The notes below the pieces were generated by a model. It saw nothing but the letters and a program-made list of their open reading frames with translations, was not told the DNA's origin and ran no database searches. The translations under genes were made by a program, and so were the position numbers. From Selaginella moellendorffii (taxonomy: Eukaryota; Streptophyta; Lycopodiopsida; Selaginellales; Selaginellaceae), in the NCBI RefSeq assembly GCF_000143415.4, contig NW_003314297.1:800723-864722 (forward strand): DNA of 64,000 nucleotides. The letters are read 5' to 3'. How positions within the stretch are numbered: the first letter of the stretch is position 1; each line of letters begins with the position of its first letter. Below are positions 33,224 to 43,050 of this stretch, one piece after another.

Positions 33224-33250
33224 ATCGTAGCCGTACACTTGGCCCTCACA
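33224..33250. repeat. 27-bp Gypsy LTR-end fragment in spacer 1
   Basis: Starts ATCGTAGCCGTACAC and ends TTGGCCCTCACA, identical to the last 27 bp of the young Gypsy LTR (49,387-49,561). A near-identical insert is at 49,596-49,622; spacer 3 (57,781) has the uninterrupted site. Confidence 0.75.
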
Positions 33251-33519
33251 ATATGTGTTTAGAGTTTCTCATAAATTCTCTTATAGTATTTTGAAGTTTT
33301 TCCAAGATTAAAACACTTTTTTCATTTTAAAATAATAATCACTATTTTCTATTTTACTTTTGCCTTTGGTTTTCTTCAAGATAATTTTTTTGTCTTCATC
33401 CAATTAGTCAGCTTTTTTGTCTCTATTCTCCATTAAGTCAACTATAATTCTAATAAATCCATTATAATATGCTTTCTGACATTTAGTTTTTGAAAAAGTA
33501 CTTATTCATTTTTTTAATC

Positions 33520-33656
33520 TTATCTTACCTCAATGTTACAATTAAAAAAATTAGAAATAGAGATACACACATATATTTTTTATTTCCACTTATCTTAGCT
33601 CAATGTTACAATAAAAAATTAGAAATAGAGATACACACATATATTTATTTCTTCCA
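33520..33656. repeat. Tandem repeat of about 70 bp, two copies
   Basis: Each copy has CTTATCTTA, CTCAATGTTACAAT and TTAGAAATAGAGATACACAC then ATATATTT. The same pair is present in spacers 2 (about 49,890-50,030) and 3 (about 58,050-58,185), so it predates duplication of the segment. Confidence 0.7.
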
Positions 33657-34865
33657 GCAATTTAATTTTTTTCTAAGCTATTATCAAAATTAGGGAAAAT
33701 TTTGACAACAAATAAATTCACTTGTACTTGGGGAGTATTTTTGAAAAATCCCCTAATATCTTAATTTGAATATATTAAATTTTTTATCCACTTTTGATTT
33801 TTTTTTATCTTTACTACTTATACTATTTTCTTAGCAAGTGGGATTACTGCTCAATCTAAATTGTGGAAGAGAGAAATAAATCAAAAATAAAGTTTCAAAA
33901 GATAAAAAGCTTTAACAAGAAAGCAAAAAGAAAGAGCCCCAACTACCAATTAAAAGGGTTAAACTAATGGTTAAGAGAGTGAGATAAACTATTAAAAAAC
34001 CTATTGAACTTGGTTGTGACAATGGGATAAATTACAATAAAATTTATCAAGAAAGTAGGTTAAATTTTTGAGAATTTGATTGTGAACTAAATCCTTCATG
34101 AAAGAATGGTATAAAATCTTGGTGCATTAGATGAGGGTAACAAAAAGAAACTTTCACAATAGCTATATTCAATAAAGATTTTTAAACATCAAATAGATTT
34201 AGAGAGGGAGGAATAAATAACAATTTTTTTTCATTTTTAAATTTTTTTTCTCTATTTCTTGGCACTAGTGACTACTTAGTAAATATTGTTTACTTATATA
34301 GCAATTTTTATTATATAACAATTGGTTAAAAAAGACATTAAATTTGAAGGTGTAGGATTGAGCAACTTGAGACATCAAGATGTATGAAACCAAAATAATG
34401 ACATTGAACACTTCTATCCTCCTATCACAAATCTCCAGTACATGGCCTGTTTGTTTTCAGGAACTTGGCCTTAGATGAAGGAGAAAACACATACATCCCC
34501 AATGCAATTCCATTGTATAGAAAGATATACTTCAACAAGCCAATTGTAAATTTCCTAGCTCAAGCACTAGGCCTTCTATTGTTACTACCTTTTCTCAAGT
34601 TAGGTGCCAATTTTCTAATGGAGTGAACTTTGCATTTCCTAGGGTAGGCATATTAAATGAAACAAATGCCCTTCAAGCATGTATCCATCTTCTATAGTTG
34701 GTTTTGATTCTTTTTAACATCAGAAATGATAACAAAAAGGAGAAGGGTTTGGAATAGCTTTTTGAGGAATTCTATGGCTTTGTTTAGCATGATCAAAGTT
34801 ACTCAACAATATCAGCACAAAGTGGGAACACCAATTTAATTTTATATAAATCATTACTTCTGTGG

Positions 34866-35470
34866 TGTAGTGCACCTTATCTCTTTCCCCTTGAGCTATT
34901 TTATCCTCATTTATCCCCCAAGGTTCCAAGCCCTTAGTGGCTATTTTATCCTCATTTATCCCCCAAAATTCCAAGCCCTTAGTAGCTATTTTATCCTCAT
35001 TTATCCCCCAAGGTTCCAAGCCTTTAGTGGCTATCCAAATCTCATGCCAAGGGGAACCAACACCTCCATTTCCGCACTCAATCTACCAATCCTTCCATTG
35101 TGTAGATTAGCTAGTTTCGTCCATGGATACTCCACACAAGAGGAAGGACGTACACATGGATGTCCAATACATACGATTTCAATTAAAGGGTAGGTGTATT
35201 GGATTTCAATTTAGGGGTAGGAATATACCTTTTTCAAGGGTATATTATATTTTTAAATAGCCACTAATCAATGGGAATTGAACCTGTGCCACTTACTCCG
35301 ATACCAACTATAACGCACCTTATCTCTCTCCCCTTAAGCCAACTGGAAAAGGGGCAATTACTTGATGAGAGAGCCCTTAGTGACTATTTTATCCCCATTT
35401 ATCCCCCAAGGTTCCAAGGATCCATGGTAACAGTATATCCAAATCTCATCCCATGATCACATGCGCTACA
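34866..35470 (-). mobile_element. TRIM-like non-coding LTR element with PBS and 5-bp TSD
   Basis: Starts TGTAGTGCAC, ends TGCGCTACA, flanked by TGTGG on both sides (34861-34865 and 35471-35475). Spacer 2 has the empty site at about 51,232. Two diverged terminal repeats share CACCTTATCTC-TCCCCTT, ATTTATCCCCCAAGGTTCCA and ATCCAAATCTCAT. Just inside the right repeat, read on the minus strand, is TGGTATCGGAG, matching the initiator tRNA-Met primer-binding site (TGGTATCAGAG). No coding capacity. Repeat edges are approximate. Confidence 0.55.
34896..35030. repeat. 45-bp tandem repeat, three copies
   Basis: Units at 34896-34940, 34941-34985 and 34986-35030, each starting CTATTTTATCCTCATTTATC and ending TTAGTGG or TTAGTAG. 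They lie inside the left terminal repeat of the TRIM-like element; the right repeat has a single unit. Confidence 0.85.
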
Positions 35471-36733
35471 TGTGGAATCATACAAAATTGTTTTAGAATT
35501 TTGTTGTGAAAGTCACAATGATTGTTATGACTTGAATTACTTTTTTTTAATAATATTTTAGTGGATTACAAAAGCCATTAAAAGGTTTATAGAGTGGATT
35601 TCCGCTATGTTATCTATTTCTTCTTTTCTCTTGCTTTAGACTGTTATTTCGGAAGTAACATGAGTATTTTTATTAATAGTGACAGTGATCTCCACATTCC
35701 TGAATGGGTAATAAGGACTAAGCATGTAATATGGAGATTGTGGTAGTGAAACAAAATTAACATTCTCACATTTCTGTATGCTAGGATTACTTATAGATTT
35801 TTTGTCTTCCTTACTTCTTATCTCTGTAAACCCTAAAGGATGAATGAGTGAATCAATGTTTCAAATTATTTATATATTTTTGGTCAATTGTTGAAATGTT
35901 AAAATTTTAAAATGTACAATAGAAATTTTAGGTTCATTAGAACTTCAATATTCCCATTTTATTTGGGACCAATAAAGCCCAAAAATTTCTATGGGTTCAG
36001 ACGAACTTCTAATTCTAGAAACAATATTTTATTGTATAAATTGCATTAGAAGATTCAAAAAATAGAAATTTCTCTGAACCATTGATACTTAAATTCATAA
36101 ATTTCAAGTTCACCAAAGAATAACATTTTTCTAACTTAATATATCCTTATAAAACTTATGGTTGACTATGTTGACTAATATTGACTTAAGTTAAATTGAG
36201 CTCAACTCGTGAGCTCAACTCAACTTTGGACCATTCCTGTAACAATGGAAGGCCTAATGCTTGAGCCAGGAAATCTGCAATTGGTTTATTGAAGTATGTC
36301 TTTCCATACAATGGAACTGCATTAGGGATGTATGTGTTTTCTCCTCCATCTAAAATTGAGTTCCTGAAAACAAACAGGCCTTGTATTGGAGATTTGTGAT
36401 AAGAGGATGGAAGTGTTTAGTGTCATTATTTTGGTTTCATGCATCTTGATGTCTCAAGTTGCTCAATCCTACACCTTCAAACTAACTTCTTGGTTTGTGA
36501 TAGTTGTTGGACGACGTTGACAATGATGGGCATTGCTACACTTGTCTTTTCAAGGGGCTATTTATGCATGATGCACAAACAAATAGTTATCACATCTATT
36601 TCTCAAACCAGACCTTGGATTCACAGAAGAAGAGATCTTAAGGTGATTGTATCACAAGAGTTTGTGTTTCTCTGTATGGAATGGCTAGGTATAGAATTTA
36701 TTTATACTAATAAAGATAAAAATGTTTTTAGAT

Positions 36734-36909
36734 TGTGAGTGCATGGAATATGGAAAAAGAATACAAAAAATGTGCATATTAATTAACCCAAAGACCCTAG
36801 CTTATATACAATAGCAAGTGGTCAAGATTGAAGCCAATTTGATAACTACCAAAATCTCACTATGCTAATATTAATATATGGCATTGTAACTATACACTTG
36901 GACCTCACA
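36734..36909 (-). repeat. Old Gypsy LTR (same family as 44,575-49,561), spacer 1
   Basis: TGTGAGTGCATGGAATATGG at the start, ACTTGGACCTCACA at the end, about 176 bp. Followed to 37,788 by diverged 3' internal sequence of the same family (TCACTCCCTCTTCTC and on), without a second LTR. Matching old LTRs are at 52,026-52,195 and 60,121-60,296, so this remnant was part of the ancestral segment. Confidence 0.8.
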
Positions 36910-37328
36910 TCACTCCCTCTTCTCAAAATAATGGAAGATCATCAAAGTTCTCTCATGGATGGGCTAAGATCTGGAGGAACATCAGAAGAAGGTATTGGTA
37001 GAACTGTAAGTGGTGCTAATTATTCCTGATCTCTTTATACAAAGCATTTTAGCTACTGTATATGCATAATTTCTAGAGGATCGACTTGGTAGATGTCATG
37101 TTGAACCTTATAAATTTGTAATCTAACTTGTTGCAACACTTGATATAAACCTTTCCACTAAGCAAAGAGCCTTTTAGATAAACCCCATACCATAATATTG
37201 GGAAAACAAACTAACACCAAATCATTCACTTTGTATTCCGTAAGTGGGAGTTGTAGTGTTGTTGTTATCCCATTTATATACGGCCCAGGTGTTTTGCAAA
37301 CTCTGCTCAAACAAGTTGTCAAATACTA

Positions 37329-37495
37329 TGTAAGCTCCTGAGTTTGGACTTCCCGGGAGGTCACCCAGCCCAGTACTATTCAAACCCAAGGACGCTTAAC
37401 CCCAACTATCCCAAGACCCTTAACCGATGGCCCTTTCCCTCTATATTTGAACCCCTATGGATCATCTCTCAAGTCGTTCCCTTTGGTTGCTTACA
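37329..37495 (-). mobile_element. Cassandra-like solo LTR carrying a 5S rRNA-derived segment
   Basis: 167 bp, starts TGTAAGC and ends GCTTACA, with a perfect 5-bp target duplication TACTA (37324-37328 and 37496-37500). Spacer 2 has the empty site (CAAATACTAATCCC, about 52,628). The reverse complement of 37346-37401 contains GTTAAGCG, CTTGGG, AGTACTGGG and GGGTGACCTCCCGGGAAGTC, matching the second half of plant 5S rRNA, including box A and box C of its internal promoter. A TG...CA unit with a 5-bp duplication and an embedded 5S segment is the hallmark of Cassandra TRIM elements. Confidence 0.7.
37346..37401 (-). ncRNA. 5S rRNA-derived segment (partial, non-functional as rRNA)
   Basis: About 56 bp matching the central to 3' part of plant 5S rRNA, with GGGTGACCTCCCGGGAAGTC intact. 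The 5' half is missing or unrecognisable, so it is not a 5S gene; the Pol III internal promoter may survive. Confidence 0.7.
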
Positions 37496-37788
37496 TACTA
37501 ATCCCACAATTTAGTATCGGTAACCCACAATAATTGCAAAAGTACACCCAACTTTATTGGTAATATTAGATCATAACCACATAAAAGTTTATGGTGAAGC
37601 ACTAATAGAACTCTACACCCTTATAACATATGCATACCAAAGAGATGGAAAATAACTATCCCAATCCAAATGCTGAAAGTTCACATACTTCATATACTTT
37701 TTGAAGATTTAAATGAGCCATTCTACCAAACCATTTGACTGTGAATAATAAACACTTGTGAAAGAACTAAAACGTCAAATCACGTCTT

Positions 37789-38470
37789 GATTTTCATGGT
37801 CAAATGGAAGAAATACTAATTGGAGGTGGCCACTTTCAGCTCTTACACGCTCAAAGCCTTGAAGTTACTTTTGTGCATGGGCTGACAGCTTGTCTATATT
37901 ATAATCACTGAACCATAGCAGGAAAAGTGAGAGACACTTACGTACTTTCCTTGACTTGGGCTTCAGAAAAGCTTTCCAGCTTCTTGACATTGCCAAGAGG
38001 ATTGAAGAGCTCATAGACATCTGCAATGTTCTTTCAATGAAAGAGAAGAAAACTTGAAACAGTAGACCAGATGCTGTAGCTTACAGTGAGATTCTCTCGT
38101 CTAGAGCGATACTGCAAGGCAATTATTTGCTCCAGCTTGTCACAAAGCAGCAGAAAATCATCCCGATGCGCTGAAAAGGCAAGGGCTCTTATAAACCAAA
38201 ACGCTATGCAATCTAGTACCCTGACCGATAATAGAAGAACAGAGCTTGGAGATGAGCTCCTTCTTGGGAATCTCGATCACAATCTCCCGCTTGAGGCGGA
38301 TGCTGTGGTCCTCCACTTGCAATTCGATCTCTGCCCTGTCCCTGTGACAAGAAGCACAATCAGGGGCGGGCGAGAAAGATGAAAGAATCAAACATACGCA
38401 GTGTACTTACATTGCTTTGGCAAGAATAGAGGGATGGCGCCCCTGCCCAGCTGCATTTTGTTTGCAGCAG
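37789..38470 (-). pseudogene. Truncated DUF3754 copy, unit 2 (exons 1-5 only)
   Basis: Matches 19,368-20,095 of the complete gene. Similarity begins in intron 5 at TTGATTTTC and ends in the leader. Exon 2 is open (IELQVEDHSIRLKREIVIEI). Exon 4 has lost about 28 bp at its donor end (near 37,940), and all exons after the fifth are missing. It is joined at 37,788 to old Gypsy sequence. At most it can make a short peptide. Confidence 0.85.
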
Positions 38471-38936
38471 CGCCATCGCTTTGCTTGCTGCCTACTCGTG
38501 AATCTCCTCCTTGCGGATCAGGGAAGAAAATAAAAAATATTAGGGCTCTACATTTGAATAATCGAGGGCGTGAGGATTAGGGCATGCGAGGTGGGCCCGT
38601 TAAGGGTAACTAGCTGTTTCTCGAATATGCATACTTCTATTATTAATACCCTTACCCTAACCCTAACCCTTCTAACCCTTAAGCATGACGTGACGGTCAA
38701 TGTCCGCTGCGCAAAATTCAGAGTTGGTTGGCTTCGCAAGTTGGAGATATTCTCTGGACATAATGCGAGTGCTCAAAGAGCTTCTTGTCTTCAAGCTCCA
38801 CTTAAGCCAAAATTTTCTCCTTGCACTCAAGTAAAACAGGTAACGACAAGTTTCGCACGCGCAACGTAGTCTTCGAATAAATCACAGCCAGGGGACTCTG
38901 TTCCTCGTCTCCATTGATAGCAGGAACTCAGTCCGA
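38471..38936. promoter_or_regulatory. Promoter block between DUF3754 fragment and CCR copy 2
   Basis: Contains TGGGCC (about 38,594), CCCTTACCCTAACCCTAACC (about 38,648) and TGACGTGAC (about 38,684). Similar blocks precede CCR copies 3 (with palindromic TGACGTCA at 53,862-53,869) and 4. The leader of the CCR gene starts to the right. Confidence 0.45.
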
Positions 38937-40190
38937 ATGGGCAAGGCGATTTGCGTGACTGGAGCTGGTGGTTTCATTGCTTCGTGGATTGTTCGTGATC
39001 TTCTTAACAAGGGCTTTTCAGTTCCTGGCACTGTCCGCGATCCAGGTTCTGGTTTGTTATCTTTGTCCCAGATCTAGTGATGGTGGCTTTCAGATGACAA
39101 CGCCAAGTGTGGACATCTTAAGCAACTGGATGGAAGCGAGAGACTAAAACTACATAAGGCTGATGTGCTCGACTATGACTCAATCGCTGACGCGATTCGG
39201 GACTGTGAAGTTGTGTTCCATACTGCTTGCCCTGTAACCGCATCGACTGAGAATCCAGAGGTAGTCTCCTATTTCATTTCTTTTCTCTGGATAAGGCTGA
39301 CTGGGTAATTGAGTCCCAGGATGTTTTGGTGCCAGCAATCACCGGCACTCGCAACGTGTTGAAGGCCTGCGCACAGGAGAGGGTCAAACGGGTCATTGTC
39401 ACGTCGTCCGCGGCTGCGGTGATGTTCGATCCAAATCGGCCTGCGGAAAGAATTGTCGACGAGAGCTGCTGGTCTGATACTGACTACTGTACAAAGCTCA
39501 AGGTAAACTTATCCTCATCCTCGACAAAGTTACTGTGTTGTACTCACTGAAACTCTTGTTTCAAGCAATGGTATCTTTTAGCCAAGACGGAGTCTGAGAA
39601 GCTAGCGTGGAGTCTCTCCAAGGAGTACGGCCTTGACCTCATCACGATCTGCCCCTCGTACGTGTTTGGCCCGATGCTCCAGCCAACGCTGAATTCCAGC
39701 AGTGCGGTCTTGAAGGCTCTCGTGGATGGTTTGTGCTTTAAAAATGCTTCAGAAGCCTGATCGATGTGTCTTGTTTCCCCAGGTCATGAAAGCAGCTACC
39801 GCGATTCCTCCATTCCGGTTGTGGACGTGAGGGACGTCTCGAAAGCTCACATTCTGGCCATGGACAAGGAGGAGGCCTCGGGCCGCTATCTCTGCGTGGA
39901 AAGGGTTGTGTCCAACAGCGAGATTATCAAGATTCTCAGGGCCAAGTTCCCGCAGCTTTCATATCCAAAAGAGTAAGCGTCTCTAGTTCCTTTCTTCCGA
40001 TATCTATAAAGCTAGAAACTCTAGGTGCGTTGCTGAGACGAGCGTTTGGAACCAATCGGGAATCCGTCCCGACAATCTGGGAAGAGAGAAGCTCTTGGGG
40101 CTAATCACTGAGTTTGACATACCATTGGAACGGATGCTGTTTGACACTGTTTCCGACATGCTAAACAAGGGACTGTTAAGAGCCATCTGA
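38937..40190 (+). CDS. CCR-like reductase (SDR108E), copy 2, intact
   Basis: Same six-exon structure and total length (1,254 bp) as copy 1, with no net indels and no stop seen. Differences by eye are few: [10 protein letters not shown] for [15 protein letters not shown] for ERIKR, CTKLK for [15 protein letters not shown] for [10 protein letters not shown], and LSYPKE for LPYPKE. All core residues ([17 protein letters not shown]) are kept. Unlike copy 1 it keeps the upstream promoter block. Its tail-to-tail HAD partner is broken by a Copia insertion. Confidence 0.88.
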
Positions 40191-40416
40191 TTTACCGGAG
40201 AGATTAGAAACATCGGGTCTACCATCTCCCATATAAGGACTTCAATTTGTGTCCTGGAAAATGAAACAAGTTCCTGTTTGTGTTTATTCTCTCTCTACAG
40301 ATTACTGGCTCCAAGTCTTTAGGTGTGAAAGAACTTGCTTGAAGAGACTGAGATCTACACTCCCAAATAAAGAACCCACCAAAACCAAGAACAAAAACTC
40401 CAAGAGCACAAGAATA

Positions 40417-40877
40417 TCATGCTTCATCAAAGTCGCATAGTCTCAAAGCCTTCAACCGAAGCTTAAATCGTCCGGGTGCCGCACAAGCTAGCTCGATGTT
40501 GCTGTGTTTCTCCAGTCCATAATTCACGATATCACTCGAGACACGTTTGGTTGCCTGGTCAGAAAGTTCTCGAGGAAGACTGAGGCTAAAACCACCAAAA
40601 ATCTCGAAGACTGTCACCTGTGGTTTCGATCTTGATGCAAACTCTTCTCTCCACGCCACCAATCTTCCGCTGCTCACAACCCTCCTCACTTGCTCCTCAT
40701 CGAAGCCAAAGTGGCGGTACCACGAAAGCACCAGCGCTTGGGACGCAGGATTGAGCACTGCCAGCGGCGGCGACCACGGCAAAAATCCTTGCTTCTCCGT
40801 GTCTAGCAGCTCGATCTCTGGATTGAAGCGTCTCATCGCCGCCAGACCCAAGCTATAGATGCTCTCGCTGTTGGTTT
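40417..40877 (-). pseudogene. FCP1/NIF-like HAD phosphatase copy 2, 3' part
   Basis: C-terminal part of HAD copy 2, from SESIYSLGLAAMRRFNPE to LKALRLCDFDEA. It ends at the Copia element at 40,878; the 5' part resumes at 43,190. Compared with uninterrupted copies, six bases of target (GCCTGT) are missing at the junction. Confidence 0.85.
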
Positions 40878-40993
40878 TGTTGTGATGTAAAAAGGGATGG
40901 ACATAACACTCATGAGCTCGACATGACTCAAGGGACATGACTCATGACCACGTGGACATGCCACGTCAGCTGATCGAGACTGACATCTCGACA
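40878..40993 (-). repeat. Copia 3' LTR
   Basis: 116 bp. It lacks about 27 bp present in the other LTR (which reads TTCATTGTGTTCCGACTC and on) and has ACAT in that place; otherwise nearly identical. Confidence 0.85.
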
Positions 40994-41027
40994 CTCCCAC
41001 TCTGGCTCGATCAGCTGAGAGGATGGA

Positions 41028-41240
41028 CTACCCATCCCACTCAGCCGAAACAGATGGAGAGCAGACTCCCAGTGCAGCGCGATGGCGTTCAAAGGAGTCT
41101 CGAGCCAAAGCCTTCGTGAGTATATCAGCCACCATTGCCTCGGTGGGGCAATATTCCAGCAACAACTTTCCATTTTGGACTTGTTCCCGCACGTAGTGGA
41201 AACGAATCTCGATGTGTTTCGTCCGAGAATGGAATCCCAG
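41028..41240 (-). pseudogene. Copia RNase H C-terminal remnant
   Basis: Minus-strand frame SRTKHIEIRFHYVREQVQNG, then PTEAMVADILTKAL, which is the conserved end of Copia pol. It is fused directly behind the integrase core, so about 2-2.5 kb including the whole reverse transcriptase has been deleted. Confidence 0.88.
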
Positions 41241-42999
41241 CTTCAGCACAAAACGTCTCGAATTCGCCAGAGACGAATTCTCCTCCACGATCGCAGCGGA
41301 GCACACGAACTAAACAGCCGTGTAGATTTTCTGCCAAAGCCTTGTATTGGCTAAAACAGGAGAACACTTCTGATTTATGAGCCAGCAGGTACACGATCAG
41401 GTACCGCGTGTAATCATCCAGGAAGGTGACTACGTAACGTTTGCCTCCCAAAGATTCAACCATAATCGAACAAACGTCCGAGTGTACCAACTCAAGAACA
41501 GAACTTGCTCGAGAATGAGAAATCTGTGGAAAAGGAAAAACGTAGTGTTTTCCACCAACACAAGCTTCGCAGAAGGGCAGCGCGCTCCCAGGCGCCCCAG
41601 GAACATCCACCTTTTTTAGCTGTTGCTCGTTCACGTGACCAAGGCGCTGGTGCCAGGTTGCAAGTGTCGGTGGAACCCGAGCCATCAGCGCCACAGGTGG
41701 AAGGATCACGTGAGCATCCAGGCGGTAGAGCGTATCAACTGGAACTCCAAAAGCGACCTTGTCTCCAGTCTCGGCATCCAGCACGAACGCTCCCTGTGCT
41801 GTGAACAGAGTATCGAAGCCTACTTGAGCAGCAGTTCCAATCGACAGCAGCGTGTGTGTAAGTCCCGGAACATAAGATACAGGATAGATCTCCCGGATTT
41901 CTCCAGAAGAGAGCTGAACCCTGATTGTTCCTTTGCCTAGTACGTCGTGAGCAGAGGAGTCACCGAGTCCCACGGCGTCACTCTCACACGGTTCTTGGTA
42001 GTCAAAAAACAAGGAAGCCATGGGCGTCATATGGAATGACGCTCCAGAATCCAGCCACAGCTCTGGTCCGAGCACGGGCTGGTGGCTGCTGCTTGCAGAG
42101 CGAGCCATCAAGAGCTTACGAGGAGTCCCAGAGCCCTTGTCTTTGTTTCCTTTGTCTTTGTTCTTGGCAGCTTTAACACGATCAGCTTTCTTCTTCTTGC
42201 AATCCCTCGCCAAGTGTCCAGGTTTGTGGCAATAGTGACAAATGCCACGAAAACCAGTGTCGTTCGGCTGAGCTTGAGAGGACGAGGATGATCCTCCCGC
42301 AGCGCCAGCATAAAGCAAGGAAGATTTGGCAGAGGGCATCGCTTCTTTCTTCCCCTTCATCTTGCGTTCTTCTTCAAGTAGGGCACCCACGACTTGATCA
42401 AAGTTCATGGCCATGTGAGATAGAACAGATGCGAGCGTGCTAAACGCAGGCGTGACGGTTGCAAGCAGCAACGCCCTGGCGCGATCATCCGTGACAGGAG
42501 ACCCAGCACCAGTCAATTCAGCCATTAGCCCTCGAATCCGTCCCACGTACACAGCAATGGTTTCACCCGTTTCCATGTGAAGCGCCAAGAATTGTTGATT
42601 CAGCAACATGGAAGAATTGGCGGCTTGGGCCACGAAGATCGTGCAAAGCGACGTCCAGATTTCAGCAGCGGTCTTGGTGAGATCAATCAGTGGCAAGAAT
42701 TCATCGCTCAATCCCAAGCCAATGACGGTGATGGCTTGCTGATTGCGAAAATCCCAATCTGATTGTAGCGTCTGCTCAGCGGGACGAGGCTCAGTCCCAT
42801 CAACGATGTTCCACGCTCGTTTCGCAGAGAGGATCAGCCTGATTCGTGTCGCCCATGTGAAGAAATTCGTGCCACTGAATTTCTCCACCTTCTCTGTGGA
42901 AGCCACGAGAACTTGAGCAGCAACCGGTGGCGGCGGCGGCGGCAGCAGCGGCGGTGGTGGTGGGGGCGGCGGAGGTGGTGGTGGGGTTGAAGCGGCCAT
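41125..42999 (-). CDS. Copia Gag-protease-integrase polyprotein, lacking reverse transcriptase
   Basis: 624 codons from ATG at 42,999. A poly-proline N-terminus is followed by the Copia Gag region (FSGTNFFTWATRIRLILSAK), a zinc knuckle C-x2-C-x4-H-x4-C (CHYCHKPGHLARDC), the protease motif LWLDSGASFHMT, the pre-integrase HH-CC region (WHQRLGHVNEQ, CEACVGGK) and the integrase core (HSDVC, FLDDYTRY, DRGGEF). The frame then jumps at about 41,235 from the integrase core into out-of-frame sequence that codes the RNase H tail in another frame. The element cannot move on its own. Confidence 0.9.
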   Translation of the reverse strand: MAASTPPPPPPPPPPPPLLPPPPPPVAAQVLVASTEKVEKFSGTNFFTWATRIRLILSAKRAWNIVDGTEPRPAEQTLQSDWDFRNQQAITVIGLGLSDEFLPLIDLTKTAAEIWTSLCTIFVAQAANSSMLLNQQFLALHMETGETIAVYVGRIRGLMAELTGAGSPVTDDRARALLLATVTPAFSTLASVLSHMAMNFDQVVGALLEEERKMKGKKEAMPSAKSSLLYAGAAGGSSSSSQAQPNDTGFRGICHYCHKPGHLARDCKKKKADRVKAAKNKDKGNKDKGSGTPRKLLMARSASSSHQPVLGPELWLDSGASFHMTPMASLFFDYQEPCESDAVGLGDSSAHDVLGKGTIRVQLSSGEIREIYPVSYVPGLTHTLLSIGTAAQVGFDTLFTAQGAFVLDAETGDKVAFGVPVDTLYRLDAHVILPPVALMARVPPTLATWHQRLGHVNEQQLKKVDVPGAPGSALPFCEACVGGKHYVFPFPQISHSRASSVLELVHSDVCSIMVESLGGKRYVVTFLDDYTRYLIVYLLAHKSEVFSCFSQYKALAENLHGCLVRVLRCDRGGEFVSGEFETFCAEAGIPFSDETHRDSFPLRAGTSPKWKVVAGILPHRGNGG

Positions 43000-43050
43000 G
43001 ACAGCAACGTCAAATCAACCAACCAGGATCGTCCCCGAAATCCGATACCA

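Larger units (their letters stand above)
34346..36484. repeat. Inverted repeat pair, about 230-250 bp per arm (34346-34575 and 36233-36484)
   Basis: The arms are reverse complements with moderate divergence, separated by about 1.66 kb. Spacers 2 and 3 have only the left-arm orientation (50,716 and 58,785). In the right arm an ATG at 36409 opens MEVFSVIILVSCILMSQVAQ then SYTFKL, a good signal-peptide shape; in the left arm the matching ATG is ATA. Confidence 0.6.
32400..37788. repeat. AT-rich spacer of the tandem array, unit 1
   Basis: Homologous, with rearrangements, to the spacers at 43,800-44,574 plus 49,562-52,940 and at 56,700-61,040. It carries no intact gene. Contents in order: HAD upstream region, a 27-bp LTR-end fragment, a 70-bp tandem repeat, a TRIM-like element, an inverted repeat pair, and an old Gypsy LTR with internal remnant that contains a solo LTR. 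Short open frames here are low-complexity. Confidence 0.75.

Noticed and set aside
33490-33693. Lysine/isoleucine/tyrosine-rich ORF in spacer 1 (and sister ORFs at 49,862 and 58,023)
   Set aside because: Translation of the 70-bp AT-rich tandem repeat; low complexity and not conserved as protein.
35270-35320. tRNA-derived SINE head (GGTTCAATTCC as B box, TTGGTATCGGAG as A box)
   Set aside because: The A-box-like stretch is better explained as an initiator tRNA-Met primer-binding site next to a terminal repeat, and the 605-bp unit has TG...CA ends with a 5-bp duplication.
37329-37495. MITE with TGTAAGC inverted ends
   Set aside because: Ends of only 7 bp that start TG and finish CA, a 5-bp duplication and 5S sequence fit a solo LTR of a Cassandra-like TRIM better.
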